Assembly: GCA_018650185.1 (NCBI GenBank)
Contig: JABIGL010000112.1
Coordinates: 1-64,000 of the forward strand
DNA: 64,000 nt
Reading direction: 5' to 3'
Source: Chloroflexota bacterium
GTDB lineage: Bacteria > Chloroflexota > Dehalococcoidia > Lucifugimonadales > Lucifugimonadaceae
Shown: positions 56,483 to 64,000 of the stretch, piece by piece
How positions within the stretch are numbered: the first letter of the stretch is position 1
Layout: every line of letters begins with the position of its first letter
The notes under the pieces: generated by a model
Told to the model about the DNA's origin: nothing
The model's database searches: none
What the model saw: the letters and a program-made list of their open reading frames with translations, nothing else
Program-made: the position numbers and the translations under genes

Positions 56483-57598
56483 GTGACCTCTCGGAATTCG
56501 GGCGCTCCTGGCCACCGGCAACACATGGAACGCGCCATCGAACTCGGCCGATCCGGGCTAGGAGAAGTGTCACCCCGTCCGTCTGTGGGGGCCGTAGTCG
56601 TGCGGGATGGAAAGATTGTCGGTGAGGGACGAACGCAACCCATTCCCGGTCCTCACGCCGAGATTGTGGCACTTAAAGAGGCGGGGGGGCTTTCCGAAGG
56701 CGCGACGGTCTACACCACGCTCGAACCCTGCTCACACACCCACTACACGGGGCCGTGCGCCGACGCGTTGATCGCCGCAAAGGTGAGACGAGTTGTGTGC
56801 CCGGTCGGTGACCCTGATTCGCGTGTCGATGGCGAGGGCTTTAAGAAGCTTCGTGACGCCGGTATCGAGGTCGTAATGCCACTTGAGGGCGATCTCATTG
56901 AGGCCGCAATGGTGTCTCTCGAAGGATTCTTGCATCACGTCGCTACTGGCCGGCCCTTTGTGACTGTGAAATTTGCGGCCAGTCTCGACGGGCGGATCGC
57001 CACACGAACAGGCGACTCACAGTGGATTACGTCAGAAGGTGCACGGGCACGCGCACACGTAATGCGCTCTCAGACGGATGCGCTCATCACCGGTATCGGT
57101 ACCGTCCTGACAGACGATCCCCGTCTGACGGCGCGCGTCGAAGGGATCGAGGGTCGACCGAAGTTGCGTGTGGTCGTTGATAGCGACGGACGTATGCCGG
57201 CCGATGCCGCCCTGCTGGGTGAACACGGAAACGTGTTGTGGGTTCGTGGTGAAGGGTGCTCGACCGCTATCGACGCACCAAACCTTGAAAGCCTGGAACT
57301 GCCGCGTTCTGAAACGGGTGGCGTCGATTTTGCGAGACTGTTGGATCTGCTTGGTGAACGCGGATGTGTGAACGTAATGCTCGAAGCAGGGGCAGGCCTC
57401 ACGGGCTCTGTCATCGATGCGGGACTGGCCCAAAAAGTCACGGCATTCATCGCTCCGGTCGTCATCGGTGGGGTCGATGCCTTACCCGCTATCGGAGGGA
57501 ACGGGGTGTCAGAGGTCGCCAGCGCGCTTAAACTTGAACGCGTACAGGTCGAGCAAATTGGCCCGGACATCCTGATAACGGGCTACGCACCGCAGTAA
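56483..57598 (+). CDS. ribD: Bifunctional riboflavin deaminase-reductase
   Basis: A 371-residue two-domain enzyme for the second and third steps of riboflavin synthesis. The N-terminal deaminase has GPHAEIVALK (zinc His, catalytic Glu) and PCSHTHYTGPCADAL (zinc Cys pair). The C-terminal reductase starts at about residue 155 (RPFVTVKFAASLDGRIA) and has GIGTVLTDDPRLTAR and LEAGAGLTGSVI. GTG 56483 chosen; ATG 56525 could also serve. Full length for the family. Cytoplasmic. Followed by ribE after 33 bp. Confidence 0.94.
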   Translation: MTSRNSGAPGHRQHMERAIELGRSGLGEVSPRPSVGAVVVRDGKIVGEGRTQPIPGPHAEIVALKEAGGLSEGATVYTTLEPCSHTHYTGPCADALIAAKVRRVVCPVGDPDSRVDGEGFKKLRDAGIEVVMPLEGDLIEAAMVSLEGFLHHVATGRPFVTVKFAASLDGRIATRTGDSQWITSEGARARAHVMRSQTDALITGIGTVLTDDPRLTARVEGIEGRPKLRVVVDSDGRMPADAALLGEHGNVLWVRGEGCSTAIDAPNLESLELPRSETGGVDFARLLDLLGERGCVNVMLEAGAGLTGSVIDAGLAQKVTAFIAPVVIGGVDALPAIGGNGVSEVASALKLERVQVEQIGPDILITGYAPQ

Positions 57599-57631
57599 AC
57601 CCCGCAGCCAGTACGAAGCCGCTCACAATAG

Positions 57632-58243
57632 ATGTTTACCGGAATAGTTGAAGAAGTAGGCGAGGTCATCTCCTTTGAAGGGATGAAACTCACCATCCAC
57701 GCACCCGAGGTCACGCCGGGACTACTCGAGTCCGAGTCGATATGTGTGGCCGGAGCATGCCTGACCGTAGTGGGGCGTGAAGAGGGTGAACTCTCTGTAG
57801 AGGTAATTCCCGAAACGCTGAGCCGCACCAACCTGTCGGAGCTAAAAGCCGGCGGTCGCGTCAACCTGGAACGCTCGTTGGCTGAAGGCGGCCGTATCGG
57901 TGGCCATATGGTGCAGGGACACGTGGACGGCATCGCCGAAGTGTCAGCCGTTGAGAAGGATGGGGATTCGATAGTTGTCCGGTTTGTCGGCGACGAATCT
58001 ATAATGCGGTACATCGTCCCGAAGGGATTTATCACCATCGACGGTACGAGCCTGACCGTGGTGGATCGGGATGACGAAGGATTTTCCGTCGCGATAATCC
58101 CCTATACATACGAACATACGACCATCGCAGAACGTACTGCGGGAACAATGGTGAACATCGAGGTCGACGTTACAGCCAAGTATGTCGAGCAGATGGCCCG
58201 CCCTTATCTGGAGAAGTTGCTTGCCGACCACGCCGGAAGCTAA
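57632..58243 (+). CDS. ribE: Riboflavin synthase alpha chain
   Basis: A 203-residue riboflavin synthase. It begins [12 protein letters not shown] and has two internally homologous lumazine-binding halves, each with a VNLERSLA / VNIEVDV strand and [15 protein letters not shown] in the first, and GTSLTVV in the second. It dismutates two molecules of 6,7-dimethyl-8-ribityllumazine to give riboflavin. Its 3' end overlaps the ribBA start by about 22 bp, so the two are translationally linked. Confidence 0.95.
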   Translation: MFTGIVEEVGEVISFEGMKLTIHAPEVTPGLLESESICVAGACLTVVGREEGELSVEVIPETLSRTNLSELKAGGRVNLERSLAEGGRIGGHMVQGHVDGIAEVSAVEKDGDSIVVRFVGDESIMRYIVPKGFITIDGTSLTVVDRDDEGFSVAIIPYTYEHTTIAERTAGTMVNIEVDVTAKYVEQMARPYLEKLLADHAGS

Positions 58244-59480
58244 CCAGGACATAACTCTGCCTGACGCAGAGGAAGCCACTCGTAACGTTGAGGCTGCAAT
58301 TGCGCGGTTCAAAGCGGGACGCATGGTTATCATCGTCGACGATGAGGACCGTGAGAACGAAGGCGACTTCGCGATGGCGGCCGACTTCATCACGCCCGAG
58401 GCCATCAATTTCATGGCGACCGTGGGCCGTGGGTTGATCTGTGTGCCGATGCTGGGCGAAGATCTCGAACGGCTCGACATCCCGCTCATGGTCAATCGCA
58501 ACACGGCGTCTCTTGGCACCGCATTTACGGTGTCCGTGGATGCCGCAGACGGCATAACTACCGGCATCTCAAGTGCCGACCGTTCCTACACCGTCCAGTT
58601 GCTTGCAAGCCCGGAGTCTGTGCCCGAGAACCTGGCACGACCGGGACACATCTTCCCCTTACGGTACGCGCCTGGCGGTGTGTTGGTGCGCGCCGGACAG
58701 ACCGAGGCGTCCGTCGATCTCGCCCGTTTGTCCGGACAACGCGAGGCCGCCGTCATCTGTGAAGTGATGAACGAAGACGGCACAATGGCGCGCCGGGCTG
58801 AACTTGAATCTCTCTCTAAAGAATTCGACATCCCGATAGTCAGCGTTGCGGACATCATCGAGTACCGCTTCCGTCACGAGAAGCTGGTCGAGCGCGTCGC
58901 AGAGACTCGCCTCCCGACGCCCGAAGGCGAGTTCACCGTCATCGCGTATCGCAGCTTTGTCGACCATGACGAGCACGTAGCGCTTGTGATGGGCGACGTA
59001 TCCGACGGCGCGCCTGTCCTTGGGCGCATCCACTCTGAGTGTCTGACGGGTGACGTCTTTGGCAGCATGCGCTGCGAATGTGGGCAGCAGGTTGAGATGG
59101 CAAGGAAGGCCATTGCAGCAGAAGGCAGGGGCGTGCTCCTGTACATGCGACAGGAAGGTCGAGGCATCGGCCTCCACAACAAGCTCAAGGCGTATCAGCT
59201 TCAGGACGAAGGGCTGGACACCGTCGAGGCCAATGAGCAGCTTGGCTTTGCGATGGACCTCCGCCATTACGGGGTCGGAGCACAGATTCTTGTGGACCTC
59301 GGGGTAAAGAAGTTCAACCAGATGACCAACAACCCTCGGAAGCTTGTCGGCTTGCAGGGTTACGGCCTTGAGATCAACCAGGTCGGGTTGGAAGCGCCGT
59401 CAAACCCCGAAAATCGTCGCTACTTGCAGACCAAGAGGGACCGTATGGGCCACACGCTTAACGGCGCGGGCCTGGATTAG
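58221..59480 (+). CDS. ribBA: DHBP synthase / GTP cyclohydrolase II fusion
   Basis: A 419-residue fusion supplying both branches of the riboflavin pathway. RibB domain (about 1-210): [22 protein letters not shown]-like region [25 protein letters not shown]. RibA domain (about 215-419): [19 protein letters not shown] with zinc Cys residues, then [14 protein letters not shown] and [14 protein letters not shown] 58221 has GGAGAAG upstream and fits the family length; an ATG at 58182 would add 13 residues inside ribE. All catalytic motifs present. Confidence 0.93.
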   Translation: MPTTPEANQDITLPDAEEATRNVEAAIARFKAGRMVIIVDDEDRENEGDFAMAADFITPEAINFMATVGRGLICVPMLGEDLERLDIPLMVNRNTASLGTAFTVSVDAADGITTGISSADRSYTVQLLASPESVPENLARPGHIFPLRYAPGGVLVRAGQTEASVDLARLSGQREAAVICEVMNEDGTMARRAELESLSKEFDIPIVSVADIIEYRFRHEKLVERVAETRLPTPEGEFTVIAYRSFVDHDEHVALVMGDVSDGAPVLGRIHSECLTGDVFGSMRCECGQQVEMARKAIAAEGRGVLLYMRQEGRGIGLHNKLKAYQLQDEGLDTVEANEQLGFAMDLRHYGVGAQILVDLGVKKFNQMTNNPRKLVGLQGYGLEINQVGLEAPSNPENRRYLQTKRDRMGHTLNGAGLD

Positions 59481-59491
59481 CAACGGCCCGA

Positions 59492-59950
59492 ATGCCTAGA
59501 GATCTGAACGGCCACACAGACGGGTCCGGTCTACGGATCGGCATAGCCTCGGCGCGCTTTAACAGCTACATCACCAACCGGATGCTGGAACACGCACTCT
59601 CTCGACTCGGCGAGCTCGGGGTCTCAGATAGCGATATCACTGTGGCCCACGTGCCGGGTGCATTCGAGTTGCCGGTTACAGCTGCCGCGATGGCGCGTTC
59701 CTCCAACTACGATGCCGTGATCTGCATAGGTGCGGTCATCGAGGGCGAGACGGCGCACTTTGAGTACGTGTCGAAAGAGGCCTCGGACGGAATAGCCAGG
59801 CTTTCCGTGGATACGGGCGTTCCCGTTATATTCGGCGTCCAGACCACGTACACCACGGATCAGGCTTTCGCACGCATAGGCCATGCATCCGGGTACGCAG
59901 AGGCCGCCGTAGAGATGGCTAACCTGCTGCGCACGCTCAACGACGCCTGA
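59492..59950 (+). CDS. ribH: 6,7-dimethyl-8-ribityllumazine synthase
   Basis: A 152-residue lumazine synthase. ASARFNSYI near the N terminus binds the pyrimidine ring, VPGAFELPV and GAVIEGETAHFEYVSKEA bind the phosphate and place the catalytic His. It condenses the RibD and RibB products, completing the operon dcd-ribD-ribE-ribBA-ribH. It starts 11 bp after ribBA. Typical length; forms shell-like pentamers or icosahedra in many bacteria. Confidence 0.95.
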   Translation: MPRDLNGHTDGSGLRIGIASARFNSYITNRMLEHALSRLGELGVSDSDITVAHVPGAFELPVTAAAMARSSNYDAVICIGAVIEGETAHFEYVSKEASDGIARLSVDTGVPVIFGVQTTYTTDQAFARIGHASGYAEAAVEMANLLRTLNDA

Positions 59951-60018
59951 ACGGCTAATACTGCGCCATCTGCGGTGATGACCCGCATATCCACACACTC
60001 ACGCATGGAGATGTCTGA

Positions 60019-60879
60019 ATGATCCGAAGACGCGGTCTCATCCTGGCGATGGCGGCCACGGTCATGATCCTGACGGCAGCATGCGCGAACACCGACGCAG
60101 ACTTCCAATTTGGTTGGACGTATGAGACGGACCGCATCGTCCACGTGTCGGGCGAGGCGAACAAGCACATTGGTGGCGAGCAGAGCATGTTTAACGTTGA
60201 GTTCAACAACCTGGACAGCGTCGCCTGGCAGGAACCGTATTGCATCGTGCTGGTGGATGAAGAAAGACTTGTTTCTGTGTTCTATGAGGGTGAGATAGAT
60301 CTCGCGGCGGGGGAGGAATCCTCAGTAATTGCGACCGGTATCTTCCCGGAAGATAAAGTCGGCAAACGCTACGGGATCAGGTTTGTCATACCCGGGGAGG
60401 TGATCGCAGAGCCGTCGTCAGTATGGTCCGGGAACAACGATCTGCACTTGAGAGCCGACTGGTTTGAAGTCTCGGATTGCTCAAGCTTACAGTTTGGTTG
60501 GACGTTCGAGACGGACCGCGTAGTCAACGTGTCGGGCGAGGCCAACAAGCACGTTGGTGGCGAGCAGAGCACGTTCAATGTTGAGTTGAACAACCTGGAC
60601 AGCATCGCCTGGCAGACCCCTTACTGCATCGTTCTGGTGGATGAAGACAGGCTTGTTTCTGTGTTCTACGAGGACGAAATAGACCTTGCACCGGGGGAAA
60701 CTTCCTCGGTGAGTGCGACCGGCATCTTCCCGGAAGATAAAGTCGGCAAACGATACGGCATCAGGTTCGTTATCCCCGGCGAAGTGATAGCCGATCCGTC
60801 GTCCGTATGGTCCGGGAACAACGATCTGCACAGAAGTGCGGACTGGTTCGAAGTCTCTGATTGCTCTTCGCCTGCATAG
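60019..60879 (+). CDS. Lipoprotein of two near-identical repeats, unknown
   Basis: A 286-residue lipoprotein (signal AATVMILTAACANT, Cys at about 21). The mature part is two copies of a 128-residue repeat, period 384 bp (60106-60489 and 60490 onward). Each begins QFGWT-E-TDR and ends SGNNDLHLRADWFEVSDCSS or nearly so; differences are mostly conservative. The fold is probably a beta sandwich with one Cys pair per repeat at the ends. No family recognised. The high identity points to a recent duplication. Confidence 0.72.
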   Translation: MIRRRGLILAMAATVMILTAACANTDADFQFGWTYETDRIVHVSGEANKHIGGEQSMFNVEFNNLDSVAWQEPYCIVLVDEERLVSVFYEGEIDLAAGEESSVIATGIFPEDKVGKRYGIRFVIPGEVIAEPSSVWSGNNDLHLRADWFEVSDCSSLQFGWTFETDRVVNVSGEANKHVGGEQSTFNVELNNLDSIAWQTPYCIVLVDEDRLVSVFYEDEIDLAPGETSSVSATGIFPEDKVGKRYGIRFVIPGEVIADPSSVWSGNNDLHRSADWFEVSDCSSPA

Positions 60880-60917
60880 ATGTCGTCAGTTGCGGACATC
60901 ACGGGTTGGAGTGTGAA

Positions 60918-60932
60918 CGTAGCAATGCTACG
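60918..60932. promoter_or_regulatory. Dyad upstream of dinB
   Basis: CGTAGC-AAT-GCTACG, a 6-bp inverted repeat with 3-bp spacer about 52 bp before the dinB ATG. It could be an operator. It does not have the GAAC-N4-GTTC form found at the phage-like operons. Confidence 0.35.
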
Positions 60933-60983
60933 CTCGTGGCCATAGTCACCCCGACTCACCAAGAAGGTCGTAGGAGGTCATAG

Positions 60984-62138
60984 ATGGCCGCCGACAGGAC
61001 CATATTTCACGTAGACATTGATGCGTTCTTCGCCGCGGCGGAACGGTCGGTGGATCCGGATCTGATCGGTAAGCCCTTGATCATCGGCGGATCGGGCGGG
61101 CGGGGAGTCGTCGCCTGTGCTTCTTATGAAGTCCGCCCGTTCGGGGTCCGATCTGCCATGCCGATGTCCCGTGCGCTGCGCCTGTGTCCAAACGCGCTGG
61201 TAATCAAGCCCACGCACGGGCTGTACAGCAAGATTTCGAAATCCTTCATGGAGATCCTCGGGGACTACACGCCCGACGTTCAGGTGATGAGCGTGGACGA
61301 GGCGTACATGGACATGACCGGCACAGAAGGGCTGTACGGCCCGCATGAGAAGGCAGCGCAGGCTATCAAGAAGCGCGTTCATGATGAGCTAAAAGTGACA
61401 GCCTCTATTGGCATCGCCCCGTCTCGCTTGGTAGCCAAGATCGCGTCAGATGAGCGAAAACCTGACGGCATGTTCACCGTAGCACGGGGCGACGAGGCGG
61501 CCTATCTTGCACCTATGCCGGTGAGGAAACTGCCGGGCATAGGTCCTCGCGCCGCTGAGAAATTAGGGCGGCTTGGGATTCATACTCTCGGAGAGTTGGC
61601 GGCGTTTCCTGAAGGGCCGCTCCGTCGAGAAATGGGTAATCAGTCGCCAAGACTGATCGAACGGGCGAAGGGTATCGACAACTCAGAGTTGTCCACTGGC
61701 GGTAAAGCGAAATCGATCTCATCTGAAACTACCTTCCACGAGGATTCGACCGACCGCGTTTTCCTGAACAAAACGGTCGCCGATCTCGCCGAAGGTGTAG
61801 GACGACGACTTCGACGCACAGGCAAGCACGCCCGTAGCGTGAGCCTGAAGTTGCGCTACAACGACTTCACGACCCTGACCAGGCACAACACCCCACACGT
61901 GTCGTTTGATGGCGATGCCCGCATCGTAGAGATCGCAACAGCCTTGCTCGATGCCACGTTGAAGCAACGTAATGCACCGGTTCGTTTGATTGGTGTGGGA
62001 GTCGAGAACCTCGCGGAACCAGCAGCCCAGTTATCTTTGCTTGAGGCGGTCGAGCCAGATGATTCAGCGTTGTCATCGACACTGGACAAGATTCGAGATA
62101 GATTTGGAGAGGATTCAGTAAGCCGCGGACCTGGCTAA
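60984..62138 (+). CDS. dinB: DNA polymerase IV (Y family)
   Basis: A 384-residue Y-family polymerase, for copying damaged DNA. FHVDIDAFFAAAE carries the first catalytic Asp, MSVDEAYMDMT the second pair; the finger/palm Tyr lies in YEVRPFGVRSAMPMSRA. The HhH thumb region is PGIGPRAAEKLGRLGI, and the little-finger domain starts at about 240. The C-terminal beta-clamp motif is not distinct, but QLSLLE (about 358-363) resembles it. Start ATG with AGGAGGT. Monocistronic. Full length. Confidence 0.94.
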   Translation: MAADRTIFHVDIDAFFAAAERSVDPDLIGKPLIIGGSGGRGVVACASYEVRPFGVRSAMPMSRALRLCPNALVIKPTHGLYSKISKSFMEILGDYTPDVQVMSVDEAYMDMTGTEGLYGPHEKAAQAIKKRVHDELKVTASIGIAPSRLVAKIASDERKPDGMFTVARGDEAAYLAPMPVRKLPGIGPRAAEKLGRLGIHTLGELAAFPEGPLRREMGNQSPRLIERAKGIDNSELSTGGKAKSISSETTFHEDSTDRVFLNKTVADLAEGVGRRLRRTGKHARSVSLKLRYNDFTTLTRHNTPHVSFDGDARIVEIATALLDATLKQRNAPVRLIGVGVENLAEPAAQLSLLEAVEPDDSALSSTLDKIRDRFGEDSVSRGPG

Positions 62139-62213
62139 ACGTTGCTTACCGTAAAAATTGAACGATTCAACAATACGCAGTTGTGACCAAGCCTGATAAA
62201 ATCAGGCCATCAC

Positions 62214-62287
62214 TGGCGATTCGTTCAACGGTAGGACAGCGGACTCTGAATCCGTCAATCCAGGTTCGAATCCTGGATCGCCAGCCA
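62214..62287 (+). tRNA. tRNA-Gln (anticodon CTG)
   Basis: Complete cloverleaf. Acceptor TGGCGAT pairs with ATCGCCA, T arm CCAGGTTCGAATCCTGG, anticodon loop CTCTGAA gives CTG. The 3' CCA is encoded after discriminator G. Confidence 0.94.
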
Positions 62288-62290
62288 CAA

Positions 62291-62367
62291 GGCCCCTTCG
62301 TCTAGCGGCCAAGGACACCGCCCTCTCAAGGCGGAGATCACGGGTTCGAATCCCGTAGGGGCTACCA
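62291..62367 (+). tRNA. tRNA-Glu (anticodon CTC)
   Basis: Acceptor GGCCCCT/AGGGGCT, anticodon stem CCGCC/GGCGG with loop CTCTCAA (anticodon CTC), T arm ACGGGTTCGAATCCCGT, encoded CCA. It starts 3 bp after the tRNA-Gln, so the two form one transcript. Confidence 0.94.
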
Positions 62368-62375
62368 GTAGCTAA

Positions 62376-62413
62376 CAAAAAAGACCCTCGCTTCGGCGGG
62401 GGTCTTTTTATTT
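62376..62413 (+). terminator. Rho-independent terminator of the tRNA pair
   Basis: AAAAAGACCCTCGC, loop TTCG, GCGGGGGTCTTTTT: strong stem and T run directly after the tRNA-Glu CCA. In reverse it could also terminate the converging PAP2 gene. Confidence 0.9.
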
Positions 62414-62436
62414 GTGCGGGAACGTCCGGTTGCAGT

Positions 62437-63381
62437 CTAGTAAACGGTCGATATGTATACCGAGTGCTGATAATCCTGGTCGTATCTGCGTTGGCCTGAA
62501 ATCTGTTTTTCTGGTTGAGACCCACGAGTCAGGACACCGCGTTCCGGCTGGCGGCGGCACATCTCACCTATTGCGGACAATGAGCGGCTCGTCGTCGGGA
62601 TGATCTGGCTGGGCGTTACTTCGCCACGGTGGATTGCGCCGATCATGTTTACGATCCCAAACGAGATGATGATCACGATTCCACCGGCGATAGCGTCGAT
62701 GAAGTAGTGGTTGCCCGTTACTACGATGGTGAAGAGCATCATCGATGGGTAGATGAAGGCGAGGACACGCAATTTTCTGTTGCCGGACCTGAAGAATATC
62801 GTGGCGAACAGAACACTCCAGCCAAAGTGGAGACTGGGCATTGCGGCGAAAGCGTTGTAGAAGCTAGCGCCTTCCGATCCGGAATAGATTGCCGGACCAA
62901 AAATCGCCATAGTGTCCACGAAATCTCTCGTGAGCATGCGCGGGGGTGCCAGCGGGAATATGGCGAACGCCGCAAGAGCAAACAGGAACGACAGCAACAC
63001 AACGTTGCGGTAGTGCCGATACCTTGTCCTGGACTTCAAATACAGGATCACGGAAGCCGTGATGATGATCGGGTAGAAGGTCAGGATGTAGGCCCAGTTG
63101 AAGAAGACAACAAGCCAGTCAGACGTGTTTAACGCCCAGCCCTGTAATGCGGGCTCCCAGAAGAACCCGAGGTCCTTCTCAAGGTTGATCACGCTTTCCG
63201 CGTGTATGAAGGCCACACCCTGAATGTCCGCAGAAATTATCTGGCGGATCAGCATGTAGAGGACGTAAGCGCCACCCACCAGAGCGAATTCTCTGACGTG
63301 AGGGAAGGCGTGCCATGACGCTACTCGACTGCCTATACCGGCAGGGTTAGCGACATCGTGTGTTCTGTGCAGTGCATCCAT
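62437..63381 (-). CDS. PAP2-family membrane phosphatase / inositol-phosphotransferase-like
   Basis: A 314-residue membrane protein with six hydrophobic segments from about residue 32 to 255. The PAP2_3 (Aur1/Ipt1-like) motifs are present: a PLAPPRML segment, SLHFGWSV with the first catalytic His, and GNHYFIDAIAGG with the second. It would act on phospholipid or inositol-lipid headgroups at the outer face of the membrane. The C-terminal 55 residues are soluble and basic. ATG at 63381; the gene converges on the tRNAs. Confidence 0.82.
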   Translation of the reverse strand: MDALHRTHDVANPAGIGSRVASWHAFPHVREFALVGGAYVLYMLIRQIISADIQGVAFIHAESVINLEKDLGFFWEPALQGWALNTSDWLVVFFNWAYILTFYPIIITASVILYLKSRTRYRHYRNVVLLSFLFALAAFAIFPLAPPRMLTRDFVDTMAIFGPAIYSGSEGASFYNAFAAMPSLHFGWSVLFATIFFRSGNRKLRVLAFIYPSMMLFTIVVTGNHYFIDAIAGGIVIIISFGIVNMIGAIHRGEVTPSQIIPTTSRSLSAIGEMCRRQPERGVLTRGSQPEKQISGQRRYDQDYQHSVYISTVY

Positions 63382-63862
63382 TGTTCGCGTCCGCAGGCGC
63401 CAAGTACCCGCATAGCGTCCAAGTACCTGACTCCGGACGCCATCACGGGAAGCTTACCACCTTCTGCGGTTTCGCCACGATGGGTTTACGTTACCGGATC
63501 GTGCAATTGGCGTAGTTTCGTCCCGATTTACGTTTGCACCCGATAGCCCGCCCCGAGGGAAACACATCGGAGAGATTCCGGCGGATATCTCCCGGGTGCG
63601 CCTCCTGATCCGTCTCATATCCAGACAACTAATGGTTTCCCGGGCCCGGTTGATGAGCCGATTGGCTCACCGAAATGAGCCGGAGGTCGCACCCGGATGA
63701 CCCGTTAGGTACGGCTCTGTGGGTTCACTCCGAATGAGTATGGGGGCACACACCCAGAGGGTTTGACGGACTGGCTCAACTCTGAGCCGGGACTGAGTCT
63801 CTTCGGGTGGATTCGGCGGATAGCCGAAACCTCTCCAATCTGTACGGGGTAAACAGGTGATT
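63382..63862 (+). other. Long leader with several hairpins before a secreted-protein gene
   Basis: About 480 bp without gene. The right half is strongly structured: GGCTCA/TGAGCC (63664-63669 and 63676-63681), the same pair again at 63773-63778 and 63783-63788, and TTCGGC/GCCGAA (63812-63817 and 63823-63828), then the ribosome-binding region AGGTGA before the ATG at 63863. It may be a riboswitch or other leader RNA. I cannot match it to a known class. Confidence 0.4.
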
Positions 63863-64000
63863 ATGAAAATCTCAGCGGTGAGCCACAGAAAAGCCCTCAT
63901 CCTTGCTCTTGTAGGCATCGTTGGCGGGCTGGCGATCTCGGTAGCATCATTTGCTGCAACGTCGTCGTCGGCATCACTTTCTATTGCGGCCTCATCCGGT
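63863..64000 (+). CDS. Secreted protein, 3' end outside window
   Basis: Only the first 46 residues are visible. They form a Sec signal peptide (basic start, then ALILALVGIVGGLAISVASFAA) and the beginning of a Ser/Ala-rich mature part. The ATG follows AGGTGA. The remainder and function lie beyond the window. The structured leader upstream suggests regulated expression. Confidence 0.65.
   Translation, partial: MKISAVSHRKALILALVGIVGGLAISVASFAATSSSASLSIAASSG

Noticed and set aside
58659-59267. Minus-strand open frame of 202 codons inside ribBA
   Set aside because: Antisense shadow of the conserved RibA/RibB region; no recognisable protein features.
60911-60940. SOS box before dinB
   Set aside because: GAAC is present at 60915-60918 but the partner GTTC at the right distance is absent; only a different dyad exists.
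1-64000. CRISPR array or insertion sequence with transposase
   Set aside because: No regularly spaced repeat array, cas gene or transposase was seen; the short palindromes are dispersed and irregular.

Overview
The window looks like a chromosomal piece of a free-living Chloroflexota bacterium, most plausibly a marine SAR202/Dehalococcoidia-type lineage. That placement is an inference. It rests on the gene mix (two enolase-superfamily dehydratases, tandem DUF3179 lipoproteins, an RraA-like protein, a DUF1501/DUF1800 pair and the remnant of a large TPR regulator), on roughly 55-60% GC, and on frequent GTG/TTG starts. No rRNA or ribosomal-protein gene is present to confirm it.

Layout. 1-5.3 kb: a sugar-acid type catabolic operon (Gfo/Idh/MocA oxidoreductase, enolase-superfamily dehydratase, COG3618 lactonase, HpcH/HpaI aldolase, APH-type kinase), the gene set expected for a non-phosphorylative deoxy-sugar route. 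5.3-22.8 kb: household and accessory enzymes. These are a DAO flavoprotein, two DUF3179 lipoproteins, an amidohydrolase, an alkylation-repair locus (Ogt plus DMT exporter, divergent from an Ada-N/AraC/AlkA fusion), an SDR, a HAD dehalogenase, a PKD-repeat secreted protein, a decayed regulator, a tyrosine phosphatase, a methyltransferase, an M20 peptidase and a cyclase-family hydrolase.

23.0-40.1 kb holds the most unusual content: a phage-type head and packaging gene set split into two operons. Operon A (23.0-26.2 kb) has a zinc-ribbon protein, the large terminase, a small unknown protein and the portal. Operon B (33.8-40.1 kb) has a prohead protease, the major capsid protein, two paralogous small beta proteins, a long fibre-like protein, two small proteins, a head-tail connector, a terminator-like protein and a small coiled-coil/membrane protein. 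About 7.6 kb of ordinary cellular genes lies between them (RNase D, RraA-like, a two-gene unknown unit, MBL hydrolase, trypsin-like protease, galactonate-type dehydratase, cytidylate kinase-like protein). Each operon begins with nearly the same 20-bp site, AATYAGAACAWATGTTCTAT, directly behind a -10-like element. The site has the GAAC-N4-GTTC form of a Gram-positive type LexA box. I see no integrase, phage repressor, replication gene, tape measure, tail tube, endolysin or attachment site. The best reading is a domesticated, co-regulated, head-first particle system, such as a gene-transfer-agent-like element; a decayed prophage is the main alternative.

40.1-52.7 kb: a possible nucleotide-modification-associated protein, kelch and NHL beta-propellers, an NAD epimerase, a ROK kinase, an MNT/HEPN toxin-antitoxin-like pair, the DUF1501/DUF1800 pair and signal peptidase I. 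52.9-55.7 kb: an ECF sigma factor, a probable anti-sigma membrane protein and a SIMPL lipoprotein. 55.9-60.0 kb: a dcd-ribD-ribE-ribBA-ribH operon for riboflavin. 60.0-64.0 kb: a lipoprotein built of two near-identical repeats, DNA polymerase IV, tRNA-Gln(CTG), tRNA-Glu(CTC) with a terminator, a PAP2-type membrane enzyme and the start of a secreted protein behind a structured leader.

Most long intergenic stretches (3.15-3.55, 21.0-21.3, 27.5-28.0, 44.5-44.65 and 46.4-46.7 kb) are filled with short palindromic REP-like repeats of a few families.
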